A stretch of DNA of 64,000 bases from Cyanobium sp. M30B3. Its GTDB lineage: Bacteria > Cyanobacteriota > Cyanobacteriia > PCC-6307 > Cyanobiaceae. The stretch covers positions 2,294,001 to 2,358,000 of the forward strand of contig CP073761.1 in assembly GCA_018399015.1 (NCBI GenBank). The letters are read 5' to 3'. Below are positions 48,068 to 57,645 of the stretch, piece by piece (the stretch's first letter is position 1; each line of letters starts with the position of its first letter). A program made the translations under genes and the position numbers. Below the pieces are notes generated by a model. It ran no database searches. It had not been told where the DNA came from and saw only the letters and a program-made list of their open reading frames with translations.

Positions 48068-49250
48068 GCGTGCCTACGGCGCCGGCCCGCCGGTGTCGGT
48101 CTTCACCCTGGGCACGATGCGGGCCCTGGGCAGCCCCGCCCAGATGGAGGCCGTGCTGCGGGCGGCCCTCGCCGCCGGCATCAATCATCTGGACACCGCC
48201 CCGGCCTACGGCCCCGCCGAGAGCTTCCTGGGCCAGGCCCTCGCCGCCCTCGCTGCCGAGGGCCTGGGCCCCGAGGGCGGCTGGAGGATCACCAGCAAAC
48301 TGCTGCCCGGCGCCGACCTGCAGAGCGGCCAGGCCCAGTTGCGCGCCATCCTCCAGCGCCTGGGTGTGGCCCAGCTCACCACCCTGGCGGTGCACGGCCT
48401 CAACCGCCCCGAGCACCTGGAGTGGGCCCGCCAAGGCCCTGGCGCCGAGCTCCTGGCCTGGGCCACCGGCGAGGGCCTGGTGGGCCAGGTGGGCTTCACC
48501 AGCCATGGCAGCCTGGAGCTGATCGAGGCCGCCCTGGCCACAGGGGCCTTCACGGTGTGCAGCCTGCACCTGCACCTGTTCGACCAGACCCGCCTGCCCC
48601 TGGCCCGCGCCGCCCTGGCCGAGGGCATCGGCGTGCTGGCCATCTCCCCGGCCGACAAGGGCGGCCGCCTCTACGACCCGCAGCCCGAGCTGCTGGCCGA
48701 CTGCGCCCCGTTCCACCCCCTGGAGCTGGCCTACCGCTTCCTGCTGGATCAGGGGATCTCCACCCTGAGCCTGGGGGCCGAGCAGCCCGGCGATCTGGCC
48801 TGGGCCGCTGCCCTGGCCGGGCCCTCGACGGCCAGGGGCTGGTGCAGCCGGTCCAGCCCCCAGAGCTCCGCTTCCGCGTCCGAGCACTGCTGGCTTCGCC
48901 CCGAGCATCACGGGGCCCTGGCGCGGCTCACGGCTGCCGGCCAGGAGCGGCTGGGGAGTGAGCGCTGCGGCCAGTGCCGCGCCTGCCTGCCCTGCCCCAA
49001 CGGCGTGCCGATCCCCGAGCTGCTGCGCCTGCGCAACCTGGCCATCGGCCATGGCATGCACAGCTTCGCCAGCGAGCGGTACAACCTGATCGGCCGCGCC
49101 GGCCACTGGTGGGAGGAGCTGAACGCCGAGGCCTGCGGCCGCTGCGGCGCCTGCCTGCCCCGCTGCCCCCACCAGCTGCCGATCCCCGAGCTGCTGGCCG
49201 ACACCCACCGCCGCCTGGCCGCCGCACCACGCCGACGGCTCTGGGGCTGA
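48051..49250 (+). CDS. Aldo/keto reductase with C-terminal 2[4Fe-4S] ferredoxin-like domain
   Basis: GTG 48051 gives 399 residues. The AKR barrel has the catalytic tetrad regions HLDTAPAYGPAES (Asp, Tyr), ITSKLLPG (Lys) and LAVHGLNRPEHLEW (His). After about residue 300 come two cysteine sets, CGQCRACLPCP and CGRCGACLPRCP, that match two [4Fe-4S] clusters. Members of this fused family are uncharacterised oxidoreductases. It overlaps the DUF151 gene by 17 bases and is convergent with the SBP gene. Confidence 0.88.
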   Translation: MTPRAERAYGAGPPVSVFTLGTMRALGSPAQMEAVLRAALAAGINHLDTAPAYGPAESFLGQALAALAAEGLGPEGGWRITSKLLPGADLQSGQAQLRAILQRLGVAQLTTLAVHGLNRPEHLEWARQGPGAELLAWATGEGLVGQVGFTSHGSLELIEAALATGAFTVCSLHLHLFDQTRLPLARAALAEGIGVLAISPADKGGRLYDPQPELLADCAPFHPLELAYRFLLDQGISTLSLGAEQPGDLAWAAALAGPSTARGWCSRSSPQSSASASEHCWLRPEHHGALARLTAAGQERLGSERCGQCRACLPCPNGVPIPELLRLRNLAIGHGMHSFASERYNLIGRAGHWWEELNAEACGRCGACLPRCPHQLPIPELLADTHRRLAAAPRRRLWG

Positions 49251-49267
49251 ACAGGAGGTCGGTCTGG

Positions 49268-50300
49268 CTAGTCCGGCAGACCGCTGGCATCCCAGACGGT
49301 CTGCAGGGCCAGGCGCTCGGGCACCGTGAGTGGCGGCAGGCTCCAGCAGCGCTCCAGCACCTGCTGGTCGGGCAGGAGGAGCGAGGCCAGCGGTTCGGGA
49401 AAGCGGCGCACCTGCGGCTCAAGCTCGGCGCGGGGCAGGGGTGGCACCCAACCTGCCTGCAGCAGCGCCGCCAGCAGGGGCGGCTCCAGGGCGCCCGTGA
49501 TCCAGTCGACAGGCAGGGGTGCCGAGGCGCCCCTGGGCCGCAGCAGCAGCTGCCAGCTGAGGGGGCGCCGCTGGCGGGCAGCACCACCTGCAGCCGCTGG
49601 TCGCGGCGCAGCAGGGGACCAGCCGCCGCAGCGGCAGCACCGCCGCCTGGGCCTCCCCACTGAGCAGCAGGCTGAGGCCATCGCGGTCGTCGTGGGCCAG
49701 GGCCTGGCGCCGCAGGGCCGCGATGCGATCGAAATCCCGGCCCATCAGCTCGATGCACAGCCGCGGACTGGAGGGCAGCACCAGCTGGCCGGTGAGGCTG
49801 GGATCGAGCAGCAGATCCCAACCCTCCTGGGCCCGGGCGGCGAGGGACGGGCGGGAGCGCAGCACCAGCACCCAGGGGCTGAAGGCCCAGGGAAAGGCCA
49901 GGGCCGCACCATCCGCCGGGCCGAACAGGCGGCTGACCGGCACCGCCCAGTTGGCCAGCCGCCCCAGCAGTGCCGGGGCCTGCAGTGGCCGCCAGCGGCT
50001 GGCGGGCAGGTTGGTGGCCCAGGCCTCGCCCAGGCTCACCAGTCCAGGCGCCCCTGCGGGCCTGGCGCCGTCCTGGAGCTGCTCCAGCAACGCGACAGGC
50101 GAATCCAGCGAGCGGCCCCGCCAGGGCGCCGGCAGCCGCCGTAACCAGACCTGTGGCAGCTCACCTCCCACCAGCAGCAGCTGCTCCGCCCGAGGCTGCC
50201 GGCAGCCCGTCAGCCCTGCCGGCAGGGCCAGCAGGGCGGTGGCACCCAGGCCCAGCTGCAGCAACTGGCGGCGGCGCAGGAGCGGGGGAGAGCAGATCAT
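49268..50300 (-). pseudogene. Extracellular solute-binding lipoprotein, frameshifted
   Basis: The N-terminal 225 residues (frame starting ATG 50300) carry a Tat-like/lipoprotein leader with RRRQLLQLG and lipobox LTGC, then a periplasmic binding-protein fold resembling PotD-type solute-binding proteins. The sequence then needs two one-base insertions to stay in frame: after RRLVP near 49618, and near 49562, after which SWQLLLRPRG continues to the TAG at 49268. With both corrected the product is 344 residues. The start overlaps the cobT stop (ATGA), so it is last in the topA operon. Real decay or sequencing error cannot be separated here. Confidence 0.75.
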
Positions 50301-51424
50301 CCCGAGACCCTAGGAACCGGCCCCGGATCGGACCGCGGCCCGGCTGGCAGCAGCGCGCAGGCCCGATCACAGGCCTGGGCCAGCGCCAGCGGATCCCGGC
50401 CCAGCCGCTGCCACAGCCAGGCCAGCCCTCCGGCCCCCACCCCCTCCTTGACATAGCCGCGCTCGTAGTCACGCAGGGCCCGGCTGCTGCAGTGGTGAAA
50501 GCGCAGGCCGGCCACCTCCAGCCGGGGTCGCACCCGCCAGCGATCACCGATCAGGGCCAGCAGCCGCTCCAGGTCGCTGTCGGCCTCCGCGGCCACCCAG
50601 GCCGTGGTGGCGATCGGCGCCGCGGCGGCCAGCCTGGCCCTGGACCCGGGCGGGGCCAGGGCCAGGGCCAGGGCCAGCACCGCCGCCATCTGGCTGCCCC
50701 CGCCAGCAGCAGCGGCACCCCCGCGCCGCCGCCCCCAGCAGCAGGCCGGTGGCCAGGGCCTGCATCGGATCGCCCACCGCCGCCAGCACCCGCTGCGGTG
50801 TGGCGGCGGTGGGCAGGCCCGCCGCCGCCAGCCCCCGGCGCACCAGCTCGGCCTTCAGCCCATGGGCACTGCTCCGCAGGCTGCCACTCACCAGGCCGTC
50901 TGCCGGCAGGCCCAGACCGCGCAGCACGGCCAGGGCCGTGGTGGTGCCGCCGGGCACGCACTCGGCCAGCACCAGGGGTTCGGCAGGCGTGAGCCGCTCG
51001 CCCCAGGCCCTACCGCGGCGCAGCAGGGCCTCCACTCGCCCTGGTGCCATCGCCTGGCCCGAACTGACGCAGCGGGCCGCACCCCCACCCTCGCCGGCGG
51101 GCAGGCGCAGGTGGGGGATCGCCGGCGCCACGGCACAGCCCAGATCCAGCACCAGGGCCCGATCCAGCCAGCCCAGCTCCCGCAACACCACATGGCTGAT
51201 CAGGGCGGGGCTCACCCCAGCCGGCAGCGGCGGCAACGCATGGGGCCGCGGTGCCCCTGGCCCGGCCAGCAACAGCTCGGCATCGGCCGCCGCCGTACCC
51301 GCCGCGCGGCGGGCGTGGCTCCAGCCGCCGAGATGCCAGGCACAGCCGCGGTCTCGGTGGCGGCCAGCAGCAGCAGCCGGCTCCGCGGCCAGGGCACGGG
51401 ATCGGCAACGGCCTCTCCTCCCAC
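50297..51424 (-). pseudogene. cobT: CobT-like phosphoribosyltransferase (TIGR00303 family), frameshifted
   Basis: Related to nicotinate-nucleotide-dimethylbenzimidazole phosphoribosyltransferase of the archaeal/cyanobacterial type. From GTG 51424: VADPVPWPRSRLLLLAATET, AAVPGISAAGATP; after a one-base loss near 51300, AADAELLLAG, LPPLPAGVSPALISHVVLREL and CVPGGTTTALAVLRGLG; after two more losses near 50723 and 50707, PLLLAG then MAAVLALALALAPP. The three corrections give 376 residues and restore ATGA coupling to the next gene. It is the fourth gene of the topA operon. Confidence 0.8.
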
Positions 51425-51441
51425 CGCCCCCTCCCTCCCCC

Positions 51442-52086
51442 TCAGAGCGGATCCACCGCCACCAGGGCCCGCAGCGCCGCAGGCGGCTCGCTGATCGGCG
51501 CCTTGAGGCGGGGAAAGATCCAGTAGGCCACGGCGTGCAGGGCCAGAACCACAATCAGGTTCTGCACCCACACCAGCACCACAGCCGCCACCTGCACCTG
51601 GGCCAGCTCCACCCCCGCCGCCAGGCCCAGCAGCCCGGCCAGCCTCTCCAGCAGCCCGGCCGCGGCGGCGGTGATCACCACCCAGAGGTTCTCTCCCACC
51701 ATCAGCGAGAGCACCGCCACCCGCACCAGGAATCCCAGGGTGCCGATCACGCTGCCCACCCCCCAGCTCAGCCACCAGCTGCGGCGGCGGCGCCAGCACC
51801 AGCCCAGCCACAGAGCCAGCATCCCGTAGGGAAACACCACCAGCGGGCCCCGGATCGGCCCCATCAGCACCACCAGCAGCAGGGCGGTGACCACCATCCC
51901 CTCCCAGGCGCAGCGCCAGCCATGGCGCAGCTGCAGCAGGGCCAGCGGCAGGGGCAGGGCCAGCCGGAACAGGGGACTGCCCACCGGCAGGTAGTAGAGC
52001 GCCACCCACAGCAGGCCGGTGGCCGCCGCCAGGTAGGCGGTGTCCATCAGCTGGCGCGTCTGCCGGGGGCTGAGCGGCGCGGCCAT
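51442..52086 (-). CDS. DUF2232-type membrane protein
   Basis: From ATG 52086 the 214-residue product has about six helices, with YLAAATGLLWVALYYLPVGSPLFRLALPLPLALLQLRHGWR at the start and GENLWVVITAAAAGLLERLAGLLG later, matching the DUF2232 pattern (related to S-component-like membrane proteins). Its start codon overlaps the natural stop of the upstream lipoprotein (TGATG). It ends 17 bases before the cobT GTG. The role is unknown. Confidence 0.75.
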   Translation of the reverse strand: MAAPLSPRQTRQLMDTAYLAAATGLLWVALYYLPVGSPLFRLALPLPLALLQLRHGWRCAWEGMVVTALLLVVLMGPIRGPLVVFPYGMLALWLGWCWRRRRSWWLSWGVGSVIGTLGFLVRVAVLSLMVGENLWVVITAAAAGLLERLAGLLGLAAGVELAQVQVAAVVLVWVQNLIVVLALHAVAYWIFPRLKAPISEPPAALRALVAVDPL

Positions 52087-52558
52087 CAGCGGGGGGCTGG
52101 AGCCGGCCGGGCTGCGGGAGCTGGCGGGGTGGCCGGAACGGGGGGCACGGGGGCGGGTTGGGAACGGGCTCCGTGGCACCGTTGTCCGCGGGAACCCGCT
52201 CAATCGTCTCCACCGCAAAGCTCACACCCGCCGCCCGCAGGGCCTCGGTCACCGCCTCGGCGGGGGCTGCCGGGTCGGCGGCGGGCAGGCGCAGGATCAG
52301 GCGGTAGGGAGCCGGAGCCAGGGCGGCGGGCCGGGGAACCGCAGGCTTGGGGGCAGGCGTGGCGGCGGACGGCGGGCCGCTGGGAGCGTTGGGGCTGGGG
52401 TTGGCCTGGGGTTGCTGGACAGGGAGGGGGGCGCCGGGGCCGGGGGGACCGGAGAAGCTGTCGCTGAGCTGCTCACCGAAGGGGGTGCCACTGCAGGCCG
52501 CCAGAGGCAGGCCCAGCACCAGGGCCAGGCAGCGCAGCAGCGGGCGGGGGCCGGCCAT
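52086..52558 (-). CDS. Proline-rich lipoprotein, probably frameshifted near its end
   Basis: ATG 52558 overlaps the topA stop. The product has a lipoprotein signal with lipobox LAAC (Cys22), a Pro/Gln/Ala-rich linker and a compact region (YRLILRLPAADPAAPAEAVTEALRAAGVSFAVETIERVPADNG). Uncorrected, the frame runs through the whole next gene to 51212. One added base in the C runs around 52150-52160 gives PPVPATPPAPAARPAPAPR and a TGA at 52086-52088 that overlaps the next ATG, for 157 residues in total. The function is unknown. Confidence 0.6.
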
Positions 52559-55275
52559 CAGTTGTCGGCCGCCTTGATCACGCGCACGGCACTGGCGCGC
52601 AGGCGACCGGTCTTGGTGGTGGCAGGGGCCTTCCTGGCGGCCGGGGTCCTGGCCGCCGGCTTGCGGGCGGCAGCGGCTTTGCCGGCGCTCCTGCCGCCCT
52701 TGCCCTTGCCGCTGGCCGCCTTGGCGGCCAGCAGCTCCACGGCCTGCTCGAGGGTGATCGTGTCGGCGGTGGTGCCCTCGGGCAGGGAGGCATTCACCTT
52801 GCCCTGCTTCACGTAGAGGCCGTAGGGGCCATCGAACAGCTGGATGGCCTCATCGGCGCCCTCGGGGGTGCCGAGATCCTTGAGGGCGGTGCGGCCGCCG
52901 CGGCCGCGCTTGGGCTGGGCCAGCAGCTCCAGCGCCCGCTCCAGACCCACCAGGAGCACGTCGTCTTCCGCTTTGAGCGAGCGGTAGTCCTTCTCCCCCT
53001 TGCCCTTGTGGTGCACCACGTAGGGCCCGAAGCGGCCCAGCCCGGCATCGATGCGGCCGCCGTCGGGGTGCTCGCCCAGCTGGCGCGGCAGGCGCAGCAG
53101 CCCCAGGGCATCCTCCAGCTTGAGCTCCTCGGGCTTGACACCCTTGGGCAACGACGCCCGTTTGGGCTTGGGGTTGTCGTCGCTCACCTGGCCCCGCTGC
53201 ACGTAGGGGCCGTACTGGCCGAACAGCAGGTACACCGCCTCACCGGTTTCCGGGTCCTCCCCGAGGGCCTCCGGCCCATCCGCTTTCTGCCGCAGGATCA
53301 GCTCGGCCTTCTCGGCGTCGAGATCGGCCGGGGTGATCTCCTGGGGCAGGGTGGCCTTGAGCAGCTCCTCGCTGCCGTCGTCGGCAACGCGCTTGGTTTC
53401 CAGATAGGCGCCGAAGCGACCGATGCGCACCACGCAGGGCAGTCCCTCCAGTTCCACCGTGCGCGAGGCGCCGGGGTCTATGTCGCCCTCGCGCTGGGCC
53501 ACCTGGGCCTCCAGGCCCTTCTCGCCCTTGTAAAAGCTCTCCAGGTAGGGCAGCCACTGCACCTGGCCGTGGGAGATCTCATCGAGGGTGTTCTCCATCC
53601 GGGCGGTGAAGCTGGTGTCCACCAGATCGGGGAAGTGCTCCTCCAGCAGGGCCGTCACGGCGAAGGCCGTGAAGCTGGGGGTGAGGGCGTTGTTCGCCAG
53701 GGTGGCGTAACCCCGGTCGACGATCGTGCCGATGATCGAGGCGTAGGTGGAGGGTCGGCCGATGCCCTCCTTTTCGAGCATCTTCACCAGGGCCGCCTCG
53801 CTGTAGCGGGCGGGCGGCTGGGTCTGGTGGCCGAGGGCCTCCACCGCCTTGCAGGCGGGGCTGTCGCCGCTCTTGAGCGCCGGCAGCAGCACCTCCTGCC
53901 CCTCCAGCGCGGCATCGGGGTCGTCGGAGCCCTCCACGTAGGCGCGGAAGAAGCCGGGGAAATCGATGCGCTTGCCGCTGGCGCGGAAGCTGGCCAGTCC
54001 CAGCGTGCCGCCATCCACTTCCAGATCCACGCTGAGCATGGTGAGTTTGGCGTCGGCCATCTGGGAGGCCACGGTGCGCTTCCAGATCAGCTCGTAGAGG
54101 GCCAGGTCGCGGCCGTCGAGGCCGGTGGCGGCGGGGTCGCGGAAGCTCTCGCCGGCGGGACGGATCGCCTCGTGGGCCTCCTGGGCGTTGCGGGCCTTGG
54201 TGGAGAACTGGCGCGGGGAGGGGCTCAGGTACTCCTGGCCGTATTTGGCGCCCACGCAGCTGCGGGCGGCGCTGATCGCCTGCTCGCTCAGGTGCACCGA
54301 GTCGGTGCGCATGTAGGTGATGAAGCCGCGCTCGTAGAGGCCCTGGGCGGTGCGCATGGTTTCGCGGGCCGAGAGCCGCAGCTTGCGGTTGGCCTCCTGC
54401 TGCAGGGTGCTGGTGGTGAAGGGGGCCACCGGCTTGCGCACCGTGGGCTTCTCCTCCACCGCCGCCACCCGCCAGGGGGCCGCCAGCACCGCCTCGCGCA
54501 GCTGGCGCGCCTCGGCCTCGGCCAGCAGCCGCACCTTGCTGCCGGCCTTGAGGCCGCCGGTGCTCTCATCGAAATCACTGCCGCCGGCGATCTTCACGCC
54601 GCCCAGCTGGCTCAATTTGGCCTCAAAGCCGCTGCCGCCCTGCTCCAGCCGGGCCTTGAGGTCCCAGTAGCTGCCGCTCCTGAAGGCCCGGCGGGCCCGC
54701 TCGCGCTGCACGAGCAGGCGCACCGCCACCGACTGCACGCGGCCGGCGCTCAGCCCCCACGCCACCTTCTTCCACAGCAGCGGCGAGAGGGTGTAGCCCA
54801 CCAGCCGGTCGAGGATGCGGCGGGTCTCCTGGGCGTGCACCAGCTCCATGTCGAGCTCGCGGGTCTGCTCCAGGGCCCGGCCGATCGCCTCCTTGGTGAT
54901 CTCGTGGAACACCATCCGCTTCACCGGCACCTTGGGGCTGAGCAGTTGCAGCAGGTGCCAGCTGATCGATTCCCCCTCCCGGTCTTCGTCGGTGGCCAGC
55001 AGCAGCTGGTCGGCACCCTTGAGGGCGTCCTTGAGTTCCTTCACCACCTTTTTCTTGTCCTTCGGCACCACGTAGAGGGGCTCGAAGTTGTTGGCGGTGT
55101 TCACGCCGAGGTTGGACCACTTCTCGCCCTTGTGGGCCGCGGGGATCTCGCTGGCGTTGTTGGGCAGGTCGCGCACGTGACCCATCGAGGCCTCCACCCG
55201 GAAGTCCTTGGGCAGGAAGCCGCGGATGGTGCGGGCCTTGGTGGGGCTCTCGACGATGACCAGGGTGTGACCCAC
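52558..55275 (-). CDS. topA: DNA topoisomerase I
   Basis: Type IA enzyme that relaxes negative supercoils. GTG 55275 gives 905 residues starting [20 protein letters not shown] (TOPRIM), with [13 protein letters not shown] for metal binding and the active-site Tyr in [13 protein letters not shown] (about residue 318). Classical C-terminal Cys4 zinc fingers are absent; instead there are repeated [14 protein letters not shown]-type domains and a basic Ala/Lys tail of about 60 residues ([20 protein letters not shown]) reminiscent of histone H1. First gene of a five-gene operon. Confidence 0.95.
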   Translation of the reverse strand: MGHTLVIVESPTKARTIRGFLPKDFRVEASMGHVRDLPNNASEIPAAHKGEKWSNLGVNTANNFEPLYVVPKDKKKVVKELKDALKGADQLLLATDEDREGESISWHLLQLLSPKVPVKRMVFHEITKEAIGRALEQTRELDMELVHAQETRRILDRLVGYTLSPLLWKKVAWGLSAGRVQSVAVRLLVQRERARRAFRSGSYWDLKARLEQGGSGFEAKLSQLGGVKIAGGSDFDESTGGLKAGSKVRLLAEAEARQLREAVLAAPWRVAAVEEKPTVRKPVAPFTTSTLQQEANRKLRLSARETMRTAQGLYERGFITYMRTDSVHLSEQAISAARSCVGAKYGQEYLSPSPRQFSTKARNAQEAHEAIRPAGESFRDPAATGLDGRDLALYELIWKRTVASQMADAKLTMLSVDLEVDGGTLGLASFRASGKRIDFPGFFRAYVEGSDDPDAALEGQEVLLPALKSGDSPACKAVEALGHQTQPPARYSEAALVKMLEKEGIGRPSTYASIIGTIVDRGYATLANNALTPSFTAFAVTALLEEHFPDLVDTSFTARMENTLDEISHGQVQWLPYLESFYKGEKGLEAQVAQREGDIDPGASRTVELEGLPCVVRIGRFGAYLETKRVADDGSEELLKATLPQEITPADLDAEKAELILRQKADGPEALGEDPETGEAVYLLFGQYGPYVQRGQVSDDNPKPKRASLPKGVKPEELKLEDALGLLRLPRQLGEHPDGGRIDAGLGRFGPYVVHHKGKGEKDYRSLKAEDDVLLVGLERALELLAQPKRGRGGRTALKDLGTPEGADEAIQLFDGPYGLYVKQGKVNASLPEGTTADTITLEQAVELLAAKAASGKGKGGRSAGKAAAARKPAARTPAARKAPATTKTGRLRASAVRVIKAADN

Positions 55276-55378
55276 AGGCAGGTGGACGACCGCTTCCCTC
55301 TTTATCGCACCACCTGTCCAGGGGGTGGAAACAACACGGCTACAGTCACCTCCAGCAAACCTGGCTCGAGCCGCTGTG

Positions 55379-56950
55379 ATGTCCCTGCCCGGCGCCCTGC
55401 TCACCGCGGTCAATCCCGCGGTTGAGGCCATCGGCAGTGGAGCGGGTGTGGCCAGCCTGGCCAGCCAGCTCAATGCCGGCACGATCGCGCCGGAAGCGGC
55501 GGTGCTCGTGGCCCTGGTGGCCTGCCTGCTGGTGGACCTGGCCGGCGAGAAGGCCGCCAGCCGCTGGGTACCGCCCTTCAGCTACGCGGGCCTGGGGGGC
55601 GCCCTGGTGCTGCTGGCCCTGCAGTGGAGTGATCCGGCCCTGGCGCCCTCCTTCCTGGGCAGCTTCCTGGCCGACAACCTGGCCATCGCCTTCCGCGCCG
55701 TGGTGGCCGCCTCCACCCTGATCACCCTGATGCTCAGTTGGCGCTACGTGGAGCAGAGCGGCACGCCGGTGGGGGAATACGCCGCGATCCTGCTGGCCGC
55801 CACGCTCGGGGCCATGTTCCTGTGCGGCTCCACCGACCTGGTGAGCATCTTCGTGTCGCTGGAAACCCTCTCGGTGGCCAGCTACCTGCTCTCGGGCTAC
55901 ATGAAGCGGGACGCCCGCAGTTCCGAGGCGGCCCTCAAATATCTGCTGGTGGGCTCGGCGGCGGCGGCCGTGTTTCTCTACGGCGCCTCCCTGCTCTACG
56001 GCCTCACCGGTGGCGCCACCAGCCTGGAGGCCGTGGGGCTGGCCCTGCAGACCAGCGCCAGCCCGATCGCGGCCCTGGCCCTGGTGTTCGTGCTGGCGAC
56101 GGTGGCCTTCAAGATCGCCGCCGTGCCCTTCCACCAGTGGACCCCCGACGTGTATGAGGGTTCACCCACGCCGGTGGTGGCCTTCCTCTCGGTGGGTTCC
56201 AAGGCGGCTGGTTTTGCCCTGGCCCTGCGCATCCTGGTGGGCTGCTTCGGCAGCTTCGACACCCAGTGGAAGCTGCTGTTCACCGTGCTGGCGGTGCTCT
56301 CGATGGTGCTGGGCAACGTGGTGGCCCTGGCCCAGACCTCGATGAAGCGGATGCTCGCCTACAGCTCGATCGGCCAGGCGGGCTTCGTGATGATCGGCCT
56401 GGTGTGCGGCACCGAGGACGGCTACGCCGCCATGGTGCTCTACATGGCCGCCTACCTGTTCATGAACCTGGGCGCCTTCGCCTGCATCATCCTGTTCTCG
56501 CTGCGCACCGGCAGCGACCGCATCTCCGACTACGCCGGTCTCTACCAGAAGGATCCCCTGATCACCCTGGGGCTCAGCCTCTGCCTGCTGTCGCTGGGCG
56601 GCATCCCGCCGATGCTGGGCTTCTTCGGCAAGATCTACCTGTTCTTCGCCGGCTGGGCCGACGGCCAGTACCTGCTGGTGGTGGTGGGGCTGATCACCTC
56701 GGTGGTATCGATCTACTACTACATCTCCGTGATCAAGATGATGGTGGTGAAGGAACCCCAGGAGGCCTCCGACGTGGTGAAGGCCTACCCGCCCATCAGC
56801 TGGAAGCTGCCCGGACTGCCGGCCCTGCGGGCCGGCCTGGTGGGCTGCGTGATCGTGACCGCCGTCGGCGGCATCCTCTCCAGCCCCCTGTTCACCTGGG
56901 CCAGCCAGACCGTGGTGGGCACACCGATGCTGCAGGCGGCCCTGGGCTGA
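55379..56950 (+). CDS. ndhB: NAD(P)H-quinone oxidoreductase subunit 2
   Basis: Membrane antiporter-like subunit of cyanobacterial NDH-1, used in respiration and cyclic electron flow. ATG 55379 gives 523 residues with about 14 helices. Family segments include [82 protein letters not shown] and [17 protein letters not shown]. It is divergent from topA (104-base gap; TACAGT at 55341 may be its -10). Confidence 0.95.
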   Translation: MSLPGALLTAVNPAVEAIGSGAGVASLASQLNAGTIAPEAAVLVALVACLLVDLAGEKAASRWVPPFSYAGLGGALVLLALQWSDPALAPSFLGSFLADNLAIAFRAVVAASTLITLMLSWRYVEQSGTPVGEYAAILLAATLGAMFLCGSTDLVSIFVSLETLSVASYLLSGYMKRDARSSEAALKYLLVGSAAAAVFLYGASLLYGLTGGATSLEAVGLALQTSASPIAALALVFVLATVAFKIAAVPFHQWTPDVYEGSPTPVVAFLSVGSKAAGFALALRILVGCFGSFDTQWKLLFTVLAVLSMVLGNVVALAQTSMKRMLAYSSIGQAGFVMIGLVCGTEDGYAAMVLYMAAYLFMNLGAFACIILFSLRTGSDRISDYAGLYQKDPLITLGLSLCLLSLGGIPPMLGFFGKIYLFFAGWADGQYLLVVVGLITSVVSIYYYISVIKMMVVKEPQEASDVVKAYPPISWKLPGLPALRAGLVGCVIVTAVGGILSSPLFTWASQTVVGTPMLQAALG

Positions 56951-57645
56951 TGGCCGGCGCAGCACCTCCGGTGGCCGAGCTGATCGGCGTGGAGAAGGTG
57001 TACGGCAGCGGCGATGCCGAAGTGCGGGCCCTGGACGGCCTCGATCTCACCGTGCAGGCGGGCGATTATCTGGCGGTGATGGGCGCCTCCGGCTCCGGCA
57101 AGAGCACGGCCATGAACATCCTCGGCTGCCTGGATCGCCCCAGTGGCGGCAGCTACCGGCTCAACGGCGTGCCCGTGGAATCCCTCGACGACGACGCCCT
57201 GGCCGACCTGCGCAACCACCAGCTGGGCTTTGTGTTCCAGCAGTTTCACCTGCTGCCCCAGCTCACGGCGATGGAGAACGTGATGCTGCCGATGGTGTAC
57301 GCCGGCGTGCCGGCCTCCGAACGACGCCGGCGGGCCCAGGAAGCCCTCGAGCGGGTTGGACTCGGCCAGCGCCTTAACAACAAGCCCAACCAGCTCTCAG
57401 GCGGGCAACAACAGCGGGTGGCCATCGCCAGGGCAATCATCAACAATCCGGCGATGCTGCTGGCCGATGAGCCCACCGGCGCCCTCGATTCCCGCACCAC
57501 CGAAGAGGTGCTGGCGATCTTCGACGAACTGCACCGCAGCGGCATCACCCTGGTGTTGGTGACCCACGAGGACGACGTGGCCGCCCGGGCCGAGCAGGTG
57601 GTGCAGTTCCGCGACGGGCGGATGATCAGTCGCGAGGTGCGCTGA
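56950..57645 (+). CDS. ABC transporter ATP-binding protein (MacB/LolD type)
   Basis: A 231-residue stand-alone ATPase starting at ATG 56950, which overlaps the ndhB stop. Motifs: GVEKVYGSGDAEVRALDGLDL, Walker A GASGSGKSTA, the family-specific LGFVFQQFHLLPQLTAMENVMLPM, signature LSGGQQQRVAIARA and Walker B LLADEPTGALD. The FQQF...ENV pattern assigns it to the lipoprotein-release/MacB group. No permease is adjacent; a MacA-like adaptor is 42 kb upstream. Confidence 0.92.
   Translation: MAGAAPPVAELIGVEKVYGSGDAEVRALDGLDLTVQAGDYLAVMGASGSGKSTAMNILGCLDRPSGGSYRLNGVPVESLDDDALADLRNHQLGFVFQQFHLLPQLTAMENVMLPMVYAGVPASERRRRAQEALERVGLGQRLNNKPNQLSGGQQQRVAIARAIINNPAMLLADEPTGALDSRTTEEVLAIFDELHRSGITLVLVTHEDDVAARAEQVVQFRDGRMISREVR

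Noticed and set aside
55276-55482. N-terminal extension of topoisomerase I beyond GTG 55275
   Set aside because: It overlaps the ndhB start region and lacks similarity; the TOPRIM domain begins right after GTG 55275.
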